In this document: positions 16,588 to 25,852 of the stretch, piece after piece
Layout of the letters: every line of letters starts with the position of its first letter
How positions within the stretch are numbered: the stretch's first letter is position 1
NCBI RefSeq assembly: GCF_025465995.1
Contig: NZ_JANLNY010000004.1
Coordinates: forward strand, 558,001-622,000
Origin: Pseudomonas sp. 5P_3.1_Bac2
Lineage (GTDB): Bacteria; Pseudomonadota; Gammaproteobacteria; Pseudomonadales; Pseudomonadaceae
Reading direction: 5' to 3'
DNA length: 64,000 bases
Translations under genes and position numbers: made by a program
Notes under the pieces: generated by a model
The model's database searches: none
What the model was told of the DNA's origin: nothing
The model's input: only the letters and a program-made list of their open reading frames with translations

Positions 16588-17124
16588 TTACTCGGCAGGG
16601 TTTACGTCAGGGTTACAGGCTGGCTTGCCTGCTGCGTAGGTAAGGCTCGGGTCGACTAGGGCATCGAAGCGCACCAGCGCCTCGGAGCCTATCAACAACG
16701 GGTATTGGAATGCACTGCGGTCAGTCAAGTTCACTTCAATACTTTCCAGTGCATGGCCCATGCATACATCCATCTCGATGACAGGCCTTGCGGTGTATGT
16801 TTTATCTTCTTCTGGATCATAGTCGCCGGAACGGCGTTTGATTTTGCTAATCCGCGCTAAAGGTCGTTCGATCGGATGGCTGTGGGTGCCATCTATAGCC
16901 AGATAAAAACGCACCCAAGTTTCGCCATCGCGCTTAAAGCGTTTGATGTCGCGGGCACTTAATGAGGCGGTTTTAGCGCCGGTATCGAGTTTGGCGGCAA
17001 TTTGCAGATCAAGATCAAACAGCCTGACGTACTCATTGAGCCCATATACGGTTTTATCAGCGCCAAGGCTTAGGCCGGGGGCTAACAGTAGTACGAGCGA
17101 AAGAAGGGTGGGCTTGAGTCTCAT
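16588..17124 (-). CDS. Periplasmic retropepsin-like protease (annotated ATP-dependent zinc protease family)
   Basis: 178 residues from ATG 17124 (TAGGA four to five bases upstream). An upstream in-frame start would add 18 unlikely residues. The signal peptide is MRLKPTLLSLVLLLAPGLSLG. The mature part contains AKLDTGAKTASLSA (about 41-54), the D-T-G-A catalytic motif of aspartic retropepsins, and near the end YPLLIGSEALVRFDALVDPS. Despite the family name, no HExxH zinc site or ATP site is visible. First gene of the three-gene operon. Confidence 0.82.
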   Translation of the reverse strand: MRLKPTLLSLVLLLAPGLSLGADKTVYGLNEYVRLFDLDLQIAAKLDTGAKTASLSARDIKRFKRDGETWVRFYLAIDGTHSHPIERPLARISKIKRRSGDYDPEEDKTYTARPVIEMDVCMGHALESIEVNLTDRSAFQYPLLIGSEALVRFDALVDPSLTYAAGKPACNPDVNPAE

Positions 17125-17339
17125 AAATCCTAGGTAATAGCTGCAAGGATGGATATCAGCACCACGCCTGGGGCGCACTGCCTAAAATGTCTGACTCTTG
17201 AGTCTAGCAGGCGGTCAGTAATTCCTCAGCCGGCGACAAGCGGTCGGCATTCTATCATGGGGATTTTCAGTCAGCACAGGCGCTTATGGACGTTAATAGA
17301 TGCTGTGTGTTGCATACCCCTAATGAAGCTGTAAGAAAT

Positions 17340-17351
17340 ATTGTCGACAAT
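17340..17351. promoter_or_regulatory. Upstream operator of the prp operon
   Basis: ATTGTCGACAAT, a perfect 12-base palindrome, lies 13 bases upstream of the -35 element of the regulator promoter. It shares the TGTCGACA core with a second palindrome whose centre is 73 bases away (about seven helical turns). The form fits a dimeric GntR-type regulator. Confidence 0.65.
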
Positions 17352-17364
17352 TCTTTGGTCTGGT

Positions 17365-17393
17365 TTGACTATGGCGGTGTATTTGGTTAGTTT
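17365..17393 (+). promoter_or_regulatory. Candidate sigma70 promoter of the prp operon
   Basis: TTGACT (17365-17370) and TAGTTT (17388-17393) with a 17-base spacer, predicting transcription from about 17400. It lies between the two palindromes. Confidence 0.55.
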
Positions 17394-17411
17394 GGCGCTA
17401 TAAATTTAATC

Positions 17412-17425
17412 TAGTGTCGACACTA
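17412..17425. promoter_or_regulatory. Downstream operator overlapping the gntR start codon
   Basis: TAGTGTCGACACTA, a perfect 14-base palindrome, includes the A of the ATG at 17425. Occupancy would block transcription just after initiation and, in the mRNA, the site could cover the start codon. No ribosome site is visible because the palindrome occupies its place. Confidence 0.65.
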
Positions 17426-18135
17426 TGCTTGATAGCTCGCAAATTCTCGAAAGCGTCTCGGAAGATTCCGAAACCCTTTCCGAGCAAGTCTTCCGCCGCA
17501 TTCAAGCGGCCATCGTGCAGGGCGAGATAACTCCGGGCAGCAAGATATCTGAGCCTGAGCTGGCGCGGACCTACGGCATTAGTCGCGGTCCTCTGCGCGA
17601 AGCGATTCACCGTTTGGAAGGCCAGCGCCTGTTGGTGCGCGTCCCCCATGTCGGGGCGCGGGTGGTGTCGCTCAGTCATGCCGAGCTGATTGAACTGTAT
17701 GAAATCCGCGAATCTTTAGAAGGCATGGCCTGTCGTTTGGCTGCCGAGCGCATGAGCCAGACCGAGATTAATGAGCTGCGCCGGGTGCTGGAGCTGCACG
17801 AGCAGGACGCCGCCTTCAAAGCTGGGGTGGGTTACTACCAGCAAGAGGGTGACTTCGACTTCCATTACCGGATCATCCAAGGCAGCGGCAACAAAACCCT
17901 GGTGCAGATGCTCTGCGGCGAGCTGTATCAACTGGTGCGCATGTATCGCCTGCAGTTTTCCGCCACGCCGAATCGTCCGCGCCAAGCCTTTAACGAGCAT
18001 CACCGCATTCTTGACGCCATTGCCGAGCGCGATGGCGAGCTCGCCGAATTACTCATGCGCCGTCATATCGGCGCATCCAAACGCAATATCGAGCGCCATT
18101 ACCAAAGCGCCCAATCCCAGACAGCCAACCCATAG
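17425..18135 (+). CDS. GntR-family (FadR/FCD type) transcriptional regulator of the methylcitrate operon
   Basis: 236 residues. The winged-helix domain (about 18-85) contains IVQGEITPGSKISEPELARTYGISRGPLREAIHRLEGQRLL, the standard GntR helix-turn-helix text. The FCD effector domain (about 95-220) has LYEIRESLEGMACRLAAERMS and the metal-ligand histidines expected in FCD proteins (HYRIIQ, NEHHRIL, RRHIGAS). It is the first gene of the operon, nine bases before prpB. It presumably represses the operon and releases it with 2-methylcitrate or a related acid; the ligand is inferred. The start codon is embedded in an operator-like palindrome. Confidence 0.9.
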   Translation: MLDSSQILESVSEDSETLSEQVFRRIQAAIVQGEITPGSKISEPELARTYGISRGPLREAIHRLEGQRLLVRVPHVGARVVSLSHAELIELYEIRESLEGMACRLAAERMSQTEINELRRVLELHEQDAAFKAGVGYYQQEGDFDFHYRIIQGSGNKTLVQMLCGELYQLVRMYRLQFSATPNRPRQAFNEHHRILDAIAERDGELAELLMRRHIGASKRNIERHYQSAQSQTANP

Positions 18136-18144
18136 AGGTGAGTC

Positions 18145-19041
18145 ATGAGCCAGCAGTCGCAAGTCCGCAGTCCAGGCCAGCGTTTTCGTGATGCAGTGGC
18201 AGAAGAAAAACCACTGCAAGTAGTTGGGGCGATTAATGCCAACCATGCGTTGCTCGCTAAGCGCGCAGGCTTTAAGGCGATCTATCTTTCCGGTGGCGGG
18301 GTAGCGGCCGGCTCCCTCGGCTTGCCAGACCTGGGCATCAGCGGTCTGGATGATGTGTTGACCGATGTGCGCCGCATTACCGACGTGTGCGATCTGCCGC
18401 TGTTGGTGGATGTCGACACGGGTTTTGGTGCCTCGGCGTTTAACGTCGCGCGTACTGTGAAGTCGATGATCAAGTTCGGTGCGGCAGCGATTCATATCGA
18501 AGACCAAGTGGGCGCCAAGCGCTGCGGTCACCGTCCCAATAAAGAGATCGTCTCCCAGCAGGAAATGATCGACCGCATTAAAGCGGCCGTGGATGCGCGT
18601 ACTGACGACAGCTTTGTGATCATGGCGCGTACCGACGCTCTGGCAGTGGAAGGCCTGAATTCGGCCCTTGATCGTGCGGCGGCCTGCATCGAAGCCGGTG
18701 CCGATATGATCTTCCCTGAGGCGATCACTGAACTGGCGATGTACAAGACCTTCGCCGATCGGGTCAAAGCGCCGATTCTGGCCAATATCACAGAGTTTGG
18801 CGCTACGCCTTTGTACACCACTGAAGAGCTGGCCTCGGTGGACGTGGCCATTGCCCTGTATCCGCTGTCGGCTTTTCGCGCGATGAACAAGGCGGCCGAG
18901 AATGTCTACACCGCGCTGCGCCGCGACGGCACCCAGCAGAATGTGATCGATACCATGCAAACGCGCATGGAGCTGTATGAGCGCATTAATTACCACGCCT
19001 TTGAGCAAAGCCTCGACGCTTTGTTTGCCGCGAAGAAGTAA
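18145..19041 (+). CDS. prpB: 2-methylisocitrate lyase PrpB
   Basis: 298 residues, usual length. Motifs of the isocitrate-lyase superfamily: [25 protein letters not shown] (metal-binding Asp pair, about 89-96), and [10 protein letters not shown] with the catalytic Cys in KRCGH (125-129). It splits 2-methylisocitrate into pyruvate and succinate, the last step of the methylcitrate cycle for propionyl-CoA. GAGGTGA precedes ATG 18145. It is followed 69 bases later by prpC. Confidence 0.97.
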   Translation: MSQQSQVRSPGQRFRDAVAEEKPLQVVGAINANHALLAKRAGFKAIYLSGGGVAAGSLGLPDLGISGLDDVLTDVRRITDVCDLPLLVDVDTGFGASAFNVARTVKSMIKFGAAAIHIEDQVGAKRCGHRPNKEIVSQQEMIDRIKAAVDARTDDSFVIMARTDALAVEGLNSALDRAAACIEAGADMIFPEAITELAMYKTFADRVKAPILANITEFGATPLYTTEELASVDVAIALYPLSAFRAMNKAAENVYTALRRDGTQQNVIDTMQTRMELYERINYHAFEQSLDALFAAKK

Positions 19042-19110
19042 AGGCCAAGACGCCTTTAACGGACATTGAATAACAATAATTTTGCTGGATCAGATGAGGA
19101 GATAACCGCT

Positions 19111-20274
19111 ATGAGCGCTACCCCAGAGACCACCACTCCAGGCTTCAAACCCAAGAAATCCGTTGCCTTGAGCGGTACTGCCGCCGGCAATACCGCGCTG
19201 TGCACCGTAGGCCGCAGCGGTAACGATCTGCATTACCGTGGCTACGACATCCTTGATGTGGCCACCACCTGCGAATTTGAAGAAATCGCCCACCTGCTGG
19301 TCCACGGCAAGCTGCCCAATGCCGCCGAACTGGCTGGTTACAAGGCCAAGCTCAAAGCGCTGCGTGGCCTGCCTGCCGCGCTGAAAACCGCTCTGGAACA
19401 ACTTCCACCATCGGCCCACCCGATGGACGTGATGCGTACCGGGGTGTCGGTGCTGGGTTGCCTGGCGCCGGAGAAAGACGATCACAACCATCCAGGTGCC
19501 CGTGATATCGCCGACAAGCTGATGGCCTCCCTGGGCAGCATGCTGCTGTACTGGTACCACTTCAGCCACAACGGCAAGCGCATTGAGGTGGAAACTGACG
19601 ACGACAGCATCGGCGGTCACTTCCTGCATTTGTTGCACGGTGAGGCGCCGCGTGAGACTTGGGTGCGCGCCATGCACACTTCGCTGATTCTGTACGCCGA
19701 GCACGAATTCAACGCCTCCACCTTTACCTCCCGTGTCATCGCCGGCACCGGCTCCGATATGTTTTCCGCCATTGCCGGTGGCATCGGCGCGTTGCGCGGG
19801 CCGAAACACGGCGGTGCCAACGAGGTGGCCTTCGAGATTCAAAAGCGCTACGACAACGCCGATGAAGCCGAAGCCGATATCCGTGCCCGAGTAGAGAAAA
19901 AAGAAGTGGTGATCGGCTTCGGCCATCCGGTTTACACCGTGGCTGACCCGCGCAACAAAGTGATCAAAGAAGTGGCCCGTGAGCTGTCGGCCGAGCAGGG
20001 CAATAACAAGATGTACGACATCGCCGAGCGTCTTGAGAGCGTGATGTGGGAAATCAAAAAGATGTTCCCCAACCTCGATTGGTTCAGCGCCGTCAGCTAC
20101 AACATGATGGGCGTGCCCACCGCCATGTTCACCCCGCTGTTTGTGATCGCTCGTACTGCCGGCTGGTCCAGCCATGTGATCGAGCAGCGTATCGACGGCA
20201 AGATCATCCGTCCGAGCGCCAATTACACCGGCCCAGAAGACCTCAAGTTTGTTGCGCTGAAGGACCGTAAATAA
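19111..20274 (+). CDS. prpC: 2-methylcitrate synthase PrpC
   Basis: 387 residues from ATG 19111 with GAGGAG at 19096-19101; the open frame extends further upstream but without a ribosome site. Citrate-synthase family signatures are [15 protein letters not shown] (substrate-binding His), [17 protein letters not shown] (catalytic His), and near the end [24 protein letters not shown]. The N-terminus [20 protein letters not shown] is typical of PrpC rather than GltA. It condenses propionyl-CoA with oxaloacetate. Confidence 0.96.
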   Translation: MSATPETTTPGFKPKKSVALSGTAAGNTALCTVGRSGNDLHYRGYDILDVATTCEFEEIAHLLVHGKLPNAAELAGYKAKLKALRGLPAALKTALEQLPPSAHPMDVMRTGVSVLGCLAPEKDDHNHPGARDIADKLMASLGSMLLYWYHFSHNGKRIEVETDDDSIGGHFLHLLHGEAPRETWVRAMHTSLILYAEHEFNASTFTSRVIAGTGSDMFSAIAGGIGALRGPKHGGANEVAFEIQKRYDNADEAEADIRARVEKKEVVIGFGHPVYTVADPRNKVIKEVARELSAEQGNNKMYDIAERLESVMWEIKKMFPNLDWFSAVSYNMMGVPTAMFTPLFVIARTAGWSSHVIEQRIDGKIIRPSANYTGPEDLKFVALKDRK

Positions 20275-20275
20275 G

Positions 20276-22885
20276 ATGAACAGCCAATTCCGCAAACCTT
20301 TAGCGGGTACGCAACTGGATTACTTCGATGCCCGCGAGGCCGTCGATGCCATCCAGGCCGGTGCGTGGGCTCAGCTGCCATACACCAGCCGGGTGTTGGC
20401 CGAGCAACTGGTGCGTCGCTGTGATCCAGCGGCGCTCACCGACTCGCTCAAGCAACTGATCGAGCGTAAGCAGGATCTGGACTTCCCTTGGTACCCGGCG
20501 CGGGTGGTCTGCCACGACATTCTGGGTCAGACCGCTTTGGTCGACTTGGCAGGCCTGCGCGACGCCATTGCCGAGCAGGGTGGCGATCCATCCAAGGTCA
20601 ACCCGGTAGTGCCGACGCAACTGATCGTCGATCACTCGTTGGCTGTGGAGTTTGCCGGTTTCGATCCGCAGGCCTTTGAGAAGAATCGCGCGGTGGAAGA
20701 ACGGCGCAACGAGGACCGTTTCCACTTTATCGAGTGGACCAAAACGGCGTTCAAGAACGTCGACGTGATCCCCGCTGGCAACGGCATCATGCACCAGATC
20801 AACCTGGAGAAAATGAGCCCGGTGATCCAGGCGCGGGGCGGTGTAGCGTTCCCCGACACTTGTGTCGGCACCGACAGCCATACCCCTCACGTTGATGCTT
20901 TGGGGGTGATCGCCATCGGTGTCGGCGGCTTGGAAGCCGAGACCGTGATGCTGGGCCGCGCCTCGATGATGCGCCTGCCGGATATCGTAGGCGTCAAACT
21001 CACCGGCAAGCGTCAGCCGGGCATCACTGCTACCGATATCGTTCTGGCCCTGACCGAGTTCCTGCGTAAAGAGCGCGTTGTGGGCGCTTGGGTAGAGTTC
21101 TTCGGCGAGGGTGCGGACAGCCTGTCCATCGGCGACCGCGCGACCATCTCCAACATGTGCCCGGAATACGGCGCCACGGCGGCGATGTTCTATATCGACC
21201 AGCAAACCATCGACTACCTCAAGCTCACTGGCCGTGAGCCTGAGCAGGTGGCGTTGGTGGAAAACTATGCCAAGACCACCGGTCTGTGGGCGGATGCCCT
21301 GAAAACCGCAGTCTATGAGCGGGTGCTGAGCTTTGACCTGTCGACCGTCGTGCGCAATATGGCCGGCCCGTCCAACCCGCATAAGCGCCTGCCGACTTCG
21401 GCGCTCAATGAGCGCGGCATTGCTGATGAAGGCAAGCTGGCCAGTGGCAAGCAGGAAGAGGCCGCCGGCTTGATGCCCGATGGCGCCGTGATCATTGCCG
21501 CCATCACCAGCTGCACCAACACCTCCAACCCGCGCAACGTGGTGGCCGCCGGCCTGCTGTGCAAAAAGGCCAACGAGCTGGGTTTGCTGCGTAAACCTTG
21601 GGTGAAAACCTCCTTCGCTCCAGGCTCCAAAGTGGCCAAGCTGTATCTGGAAGAATCCGGCCTGCTGGCGGAGATGGAGAAGCTTGGCTTCGGTATCGTC
21701 GCCTATGCCTGCACCACCTGTAATGGCATGAGCGGCGCGCTGGACCCAGTGATTCAGCAAGAAATTATCGACCGCGACCTGTACGCCACGGCGGTGCTGT
21801 CGGGTAACCGTAACTTCGACGGACGTATCCATCCGTACGCTAAACAGGCGTTCTTGGCTTCGCCGCCGTTGGTGGTGGCCTATGCCATTGCCGGCACCGT
21901 ACGCTTTGATATCGAGCAGGATGTGCTGGGCCACGACGCCCAAGGCAACGCCATTACCCTGAAAGACCTGTGGCCGAGCGATGAAGAGATCGACGCCATC
22001 GTCGCCTCCAGCGTGAAGCCCGAGCAGTTCAAGCAGATATACATTCCGATGTTCGATCTGGGCACCGTGCAGGAGGCCGAAAGCCCACTGTATGACTGGC
22101 GTGAGCAGTCCACCTACATTCGCCGTCCGCCGTACTGGGAAGGCGCCTTGGCGGGTGAGCGCACGCTTAAGGGCATGCGTCCGCTGGCGCTGCTGCCGGA
22201 TAACATCACCACCGATCACCTGTCGCCATCCAACGCCATTCTGCTTGACTCAGCAGCCGGCGAGTACCTGGCGAAAATGGGCCTGCCGGAGGAGGACTTC
22301 AACTCCTACGCCACGCACCGCGGCGATCACCTCACCGCGCAGCGCGCGACCTTCGCTAACCCGCAACTGGTCAACGAAATGGCGGTGGTCAATGGCGAGG
22401 TGAAGAAGGGTTCACTGGCCCGCGTCGAGCCGGATGGCAAGGTGCTGCGCATGTGGGAGGCCATCGAAACCTACATGCAGCGCAAGCAGCCGCTGATCAT
22501 CGTTGCTGGCGCTGACTATGGCCAAGGCTCGTCCCGCGACTGGGCCGCTAAAGGCGTACGTTTGGCAGGGGTGGAAGTGATCGCCGCCGAAGGCTTTGAG
22601 CGCATTCACCGCACCAACCTGATCGGCATGGGCGTGTTGCCACTGCAGTTCCTTGCAGGTACCACGCGTAAAACCTTGGGCCTGGACGGCACGGAAACCT
22701 ATGACGTGATCGGCGAGCGGAAGCCGCGCGCGCAATTGCACCTGGTGATTAACCGAGCCAATGGTGAGCGCCTTGAGGTGCCGATGACTTGTCGTCTGGA
22801 TACCGCCGAAGAGGTTTCGATCTACGAAGCCGGCGGCGTGTTGCAGCGTTTCGCCAAGGACTTTTTAGAGTCGACGGTGGCCTGA
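20276..22885 (+). CDS. acnD: Fe/S-dependent 2-methylisocitrate dehydratase AcnD
   Basis: 869 residues, aconitase superfamily. Cluster cysteines are visible in AAITSCTNTSNPRNVVAAGLL and YACTTCNGMSGALDP. Further landmarks are GTDSHTPHVDALGVIAIGVGGLEAE and the swivelling domain with GADYGQGSSRDWAAKGVRLAGVEVIAAEGFERIHRTNLIGMGVLPLQF. AcnD with PrpF replaces PrpD in Pseudomonas and dehydrates 2-methylcitrate to 2-methylaconitate. It starts two bases after the prpC stop, so it is coupled; AAGGA lies in the end of prpC. Confidence 0.96.
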   Translation: MNSQFRKPLAGTQLDYFDAREAVDAIQAGAWAQLPYTSRVLAEQLVRRCDPAALTDSLKQLIERKQDLDFPWYPARVVCHDILGQTALVDLAGLRDAIAEQGGDPSKVNPVVPTQLIVDHSLAVEFAGFDPQAFEKNRAVEERRNEDRFHFIEWTKTAFKNVDVIPAGNGIMHQINLEKMSPVIQARGGVAFPDTCVGTDSHTPHVDALGVIAIGVGGLEAETVMLGRASMMRLPDIVGVKLTGKRQPGITATDIVLALTEFLRKERVVGAWVEFFGEGADSLSIGDRATISNMCPEYGATAAMFYIDQQTIDYLKLTGREPEQVALVENYAKTTGLWADALKTAVYERVLSFDLSTVVRNMAGPSNPHKRLPTSALNERGIADEGKLASGKQEEAAGLMPDGAVIIAAITSCTNTSNPRNVVAAGLLCKKANELGLLRKPWVKTSFAPGSKVAKLYLEESGLLAEMEKLGFGIVAYACTTCNGMSGALDPVIQQEIIDRDLYATAVLSGNRNFDGRIHPYAKQAFLASPPLVVAYAIAGTVRFDIEQDVLGHDAQGNAITLKDLWPSDEEIDAIVASSVKPEQFKQIYIPMFDLGTVQEAESPLYDWREQSTYIRRPPYWEGALAGERTLKGMRPLALLPDNITTDHLSPSNAILLDSAAGEYLAKMGLPEEDFNSYATHRGDHLTAQRATFANPQLVNEMAVVNGEVKKGSLARVEPDGKVLRMWEAIETYMQRKQPLIIVAGADYGQGSSRDWAAKGVRLAGVEVIAAEGFERIHRTNLIGMGVLPLQFLAGTTRKTLGLDGTETYDVIGERKPRAQLHLVINRANGERLEVPMTCRLDTAEEVSIYEAGGVLQRFAKDFLESTVA

Positions 22886-22998
22886 TTGACCGTTGTGTGT
22901 AGCGGCGTCTAGCGCGCCGCAGCCAAGGCAATCAGTCGTAAATGATGCAGCGGCGTGGCAGCTAGTAGTCGCCACGTCCGCTCGTTTAGGAGTCAGTG
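22886..22998 (+). other. acnD-prpF spacer with two hairpins
   Basis: The longest gap in the operon (113 bases). GCGGCG/CGCCGC around 22902-22920 and CGTGGC/GCCACG (22954-22959 with 22971-22976) can each fold. Neither is followed by a T run, so a processing site or partial attenuator is possible but unproved. Confidence 0.4.
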
Positions 22999-24186
22999 AT
23001 GAGTCAGGTGCCGCAAGTCAAAATCCCCGCCACCTATATGCGTGGCGGCACCAGTAAGGGCGTGTTCTTCCGCCTGCAAGACCTGCCCACCAGTTGCCAG
23101 CAACCTGGTGCGGCGCGGGACAAACTGTTTATGCGGGTGATTGGCAGCCCTGATCCCTATGCGGCGCAGATCGATGGCATGGGCGGCGCCACTTCCAGCA
23201 CCAGCAAGTGCGTGATCCTGTCTAAAAGCAGTCAGCCGGATCACGACGTCGATTACCTCTACGGCCAGGTGTCCATCGACAAGGCCTTTGTCGATTGGAG
23301 CGGTAACTGCGGCAACCTGTCTACCGCGGCCGGGGCCTTTGCTATTCACGCAGGCTTAGTTGATCCCGCGCGTATCCCGCAGAACGGGGTGTGTGTGGTG
23401 CGGATCTGGCAAGCCAATATCCATAAAACCATCATCGCTCATGTGCCGGTCAGTAATGGCCAGGTCCAGGAAACGGGCGATTTTGAGCTGGACGGGGTGA
23501 CCTTCCCGGCAGCGGAAATCATTCTGGAGTTTGTTGATCCGTCCGATGATGGCGAAGACGGCGGCGCCATGTTCCCCACCGGCAATCTGGTGGATGAGCT
23601 GCAGGTGCCTGGTCTCGGCACATTCAAGGCCACGCTGATCAGCGCGGGCATTCCCACGGTGTTTGTCGAGGCACAGGCTATCGGCTATCAAGGCACTGAG
23701 CTGCGCGAAGCCATCAACACTGATCCGCAGGCCCTGGCACGTTTCGAGGCGATTCGCGTCGCCGGCGCCTTGCGCATGGGCTTGATCAAAACGGCGGAGG
23801 AGGCAGCGACTCGTCAGCACACGCCGAAAGTGGCCTTTGTCAGCCCGCCTAAGGATTATCTGTCTTCTAGCGGTAAGGCGATCAAGGCGGGGGAGATCGA
23901 CTTGCTGGTGCGCGCGCTGTCCATGGGCAAACTGCACCACGCCATGATGGGCACCGCGGCGGTGGCCATTGGCACTGCCGCGGCGATTCCCGGCACGCTG
24001 GTGAATCAGGCCGCCGGTGGTGGCGAGCGCAGCGCCGTGCGCTTTGGCCATCCGTCCGGCACCTTGCGCGTAGGCGCCGAGGCTAGTTTGGAAAATGGTC
24101 AGTGGCAGGTGAAAAAAGCAGTGATGTCGCGCTCGGCCCGCATCCTCATGGAAGGTTGGGTACGGGTGCCCGGCGATAGCTTTTAA
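22999..24186 (+). CDS. prpF: 2-methylaconitate cis-trans isomerase PrpF
   Basis: 395 residues from ATG 22999 with AGGAG at 22988-22992. The PrpF family motif MRGGTSKGVFF is at about 15-25, then IDGMGGATSSTSKC and SGNCGNLSTAAGAFAI, with the Lys and Cys positions used for proton shuttling in the two-fold DapF-like structure. It isomerises trans-2-methylaconitate made by AcnD to the cis form. Last gene of the operon; it converges with the LysE gene three bases away with no clear terminator. Confidence 0.95.
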   Translation: MSQVPQVKIPATYMRGGTSKGVFFRLQDLPTSCQQPGAARDKLFMRVIGSPDPYAAQIDGMGGATSSTSKCVILSKSSQPDHDVDYLYGQVSIDKAFVDWSGNCGNLSTAAGAFAIHAGLVDPARIPQNGVCVVRIWQANIHKTIIAHVPVSNGQVQETGDFELDGVTFPAAEIILEFVDPSDDGEDGGAMFPTGNLVDELQVPGLGTFKATLISAGIPTVFVEAQAIGYQGTELREAINTDPQALARFEAIRVAGALRMGLIKTAEEAATRQHTPKVAFVSPPKDYLSSSGKAIKAGEIDLLVRALSMGKLHHAMMGTAAVAIGTAAAIPGTLVNQAAGGGERSAVRFGHPSGTLRVGAEASLENGQWQVKKAVMSRSARILMEGWVRVPGDSF

Positions 24187-24189
24187 GCC

Positions 24190-24831
24190 TTAATGGTTAC
24201 TGACGCCTAGCATCAAGCCACCGGCGCCAACAAAAAAAGCGCCGGTGCTTTTATTCAGGCGGCTGACGCCCTTGGCGGTTTTCACCCAGCGGCGGATCTG
24301 CTGGCCAAACAGAGAGTAGGCGAGGGAGCCGACAAAAAATTCGGCCAGCAAATAGGTGCTGCCGAGGTAGAGAAACTGCTCGGCAGTCGGTTCGGTGGGT
24401 TTAATAAATTGCGGAAAAATCGCGGCAAACAACAGGATCGCCTTGGGGTTGCTGATGCCAACCAGAAACTCGTTACGCATCAGCTTAAAGATAGGTGCTT
24501 TGACCGGCTTAACGGCAACCCCTTCGCTGAGCTGCAAACCGCTGAATTCGGTGCTGCGCCAGGTTTTGATGCCCAGATACACCAAGTACGCTGCACCGCA
24601 GACTTTGAGTACGGTAAAGGCGGTTTCTGACGCCAGTAACATGGCGCCAAGACCGATCGCGGAGATAAACAAAAACAGCGCGTAGCAGGCGAGACGGCCA
24701 AAGGTGCCCAACATGGCCGCGCGAAAGCCATAGTTAATGCTGTTGTTGAGGGCGCAGAAGTTGTTTGGGCCTGGGCCTAAGGCGATTAATGCAGCAATTG
24801 GCGCAAAAACAACGGCGTCCATCAGGGTCAT
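24190..24831 (-). CDS. LysE/RhtB-family amino-acid exporter
   Basis: 213 residues from ATG 24831 (GGAAG seven bases upstream); the frame runs back into ppsR antisense text and was trimmed. Six hydrophobic segments are visible. The family opening ALIALGPGPNNFCALNNSINYGFRAAMLG (about 14-42) and the second-half FLVGISNPKAILLFAAIFPQF are diagnostic. It exports an amino acid or derivative; the substrate is not readable from sequence. It follows ppsR by 19 bases and may be co-transcribed. Confidence 0.9.
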   Translation of the reverse strand: MTLMDAVVFAPIAALIALGPGPNNFCALNNSINYGFRAAMLGTFGRLACYALFLFISAIGLGAMLLASETAFTVLKVCGAAYLVYLGIKTWRSTEFSGLQLSEGVAVKPVKAPIFKLMRNEFLVGISNPKAILLFAAIFPQFIKPTEPTAEQFLYLGSTYLLAEFFVGSLAYSLFGQQIRRWVKTAKGVSRLNKSTGAFFVGAGGLMLGVSNH

Positions 24832-24850
24832 AACAAACTTCCGCAGGAGG

Positions 24851-25669
24851 TTATTTAAAGCGCCGTTCGACGCCTTTCTCGACCAGGATCTTGGCCGAAA
24901 TCTCTTCCACCGAGAAGGAGGTCGAGTTAATAAAAGTGATGTTTTCGCGGCGGAACAAGTTCTCCACCTCGCGCACTTCAAATTCGCACTGGGCGAAGCT
25001 GGCGTAGCGGCTGTTGGGTTTGCGTTCGTGGCGAATGGCGGTGAGGCGATCCGGGTCGATGGTCAGGCCAAACAGCTTGTGCCGGTGTTGCTTGAGAACG
25101 GCCGGCAGCTGCAGGCGCTCCATGTCGTCTTCGGTGAGCGGGTAGTTAGCCGCGCGAATGCCGTACTGCATGGCCATATACAGGCAGGTCGGGGTTTTAC
25201 CGCAGCGCGAGACGCCGACTAGGATCAGGTCAGCTTTATCGTAGTAATGGGTGCGGGCGCCGTCGTCGTTATCCAGGGCGAAGTTAACCGCTTCAATGCG
25301 CTCCATGTAGTTGGAGTTATGCCCGATGGAATGGGACTTGCCGACAGAATAAGACGAGCGTTCTTTTAGCTCGTGCTCTAATGGTGCGAGGAAGGTGGAA
25401 AAGATATCGATCATAAAGCCTTCGGATTCAGCCAGGACTTCACGTATTTCCTGGTTTACCAAAGTGTCAAAGATGATCGGTCGAACGCCGTCCTTTTCCG
25501 CGGCGTTATTGATTTGCTGTACCATGGCGCGCGCTTTTTCTTTGCTGTCGATGTAGGGGCGCGTGAGTTTGGTGAAGTCGATATTCTCGAATTGAGCCAG
25601 CAGGCTTTGGCCCAAGGTTTCGGCCGTAATGCCGGTACCGTCAGAGATGAAAAAGGCAGTTCGTTTCAT
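24851..25669 (-). CDS. ppsR: Phosphoenolpyruvate synthase regulatory protein (PSRP kinase/phosphorylase)
   Basis: 272 residues from ATG 25669 ([13 protein letters not shown]), the conserved family start. An ATG three codons earlier at 25678 has AAGG only three bases away. DUF299 family: P-loop [17 protein letters not shown] (about 149-165) and C-terminal [20 protein letters not shown]. Such proteins inactivate PEP synthase by ADP-dependent threonine phosphorylation and reactivate it by phosphorolysis. It is divergent from ppsA, its target. Confidence 0.93.
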   Translation of the reverse strand: MKRTAFFISDGTGITAETLGQSLLAQFENIDFTKLTRPYIDSKEKARAMVQQINNAAEKDGVRPIIFDTLVNQEIREVLAESEGFMIDIFSTFLAPLEHELKERSSYSVGKSHSIGHNSNYMERIEAVNFALDNDDGARTHYYDKADLILVGVSRCGKTPTCLYMAMQYGIRAANYPLTEDDMERLQLPAVLKQHRHKLFGLTIDPDRLTAIRHERKPNSRYASFAQCEFEVREVENLFRRENITFINSTSFSVEEISAKILVEKGVERRFK

Positions 25670-25852
25670 TTGCACCATGGGCCTTAAGCTGAGGACGAAT
25701 CTTGGCTATTATAAGGCCCGCAATGCCGAGCCGATGTGGCCTGCATTGTTACCTATTTCCCAGGGTCAGGTCATCAATGCACCGGTTGTTCCAGTGCAGG
25801 AAAAAACCTGATTCCAATGAGCTTTTCCAACACCCTTTGTGGAGAGATCACT

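Larger units (their letters stand above)
17125..17424. other. 300-base intergenic region between the protease operon and the prp regulator
   Basis: No gene seen. It must hold the divergent promoters. Contents recognised are the gntR promoter (17365-17393) and two GTCGAC palindromes, listed separately. The remaining part (17125-17335) has no feature I can support. Confidence 0.6.

Noticed and set aside
16588-17124. Classical zinc protease assignment suggested by the family name
   Set aside because: No HExxH or other zinc motif is present. The visible DTGA supports a retropepsin-like fold instead.
20300-22219. A 639-codon frame antisense to acnD
   Set aside because: Same artefact of biased codon use opposite a certain gene; its His/Gly-rich translation is typical of such shadows.
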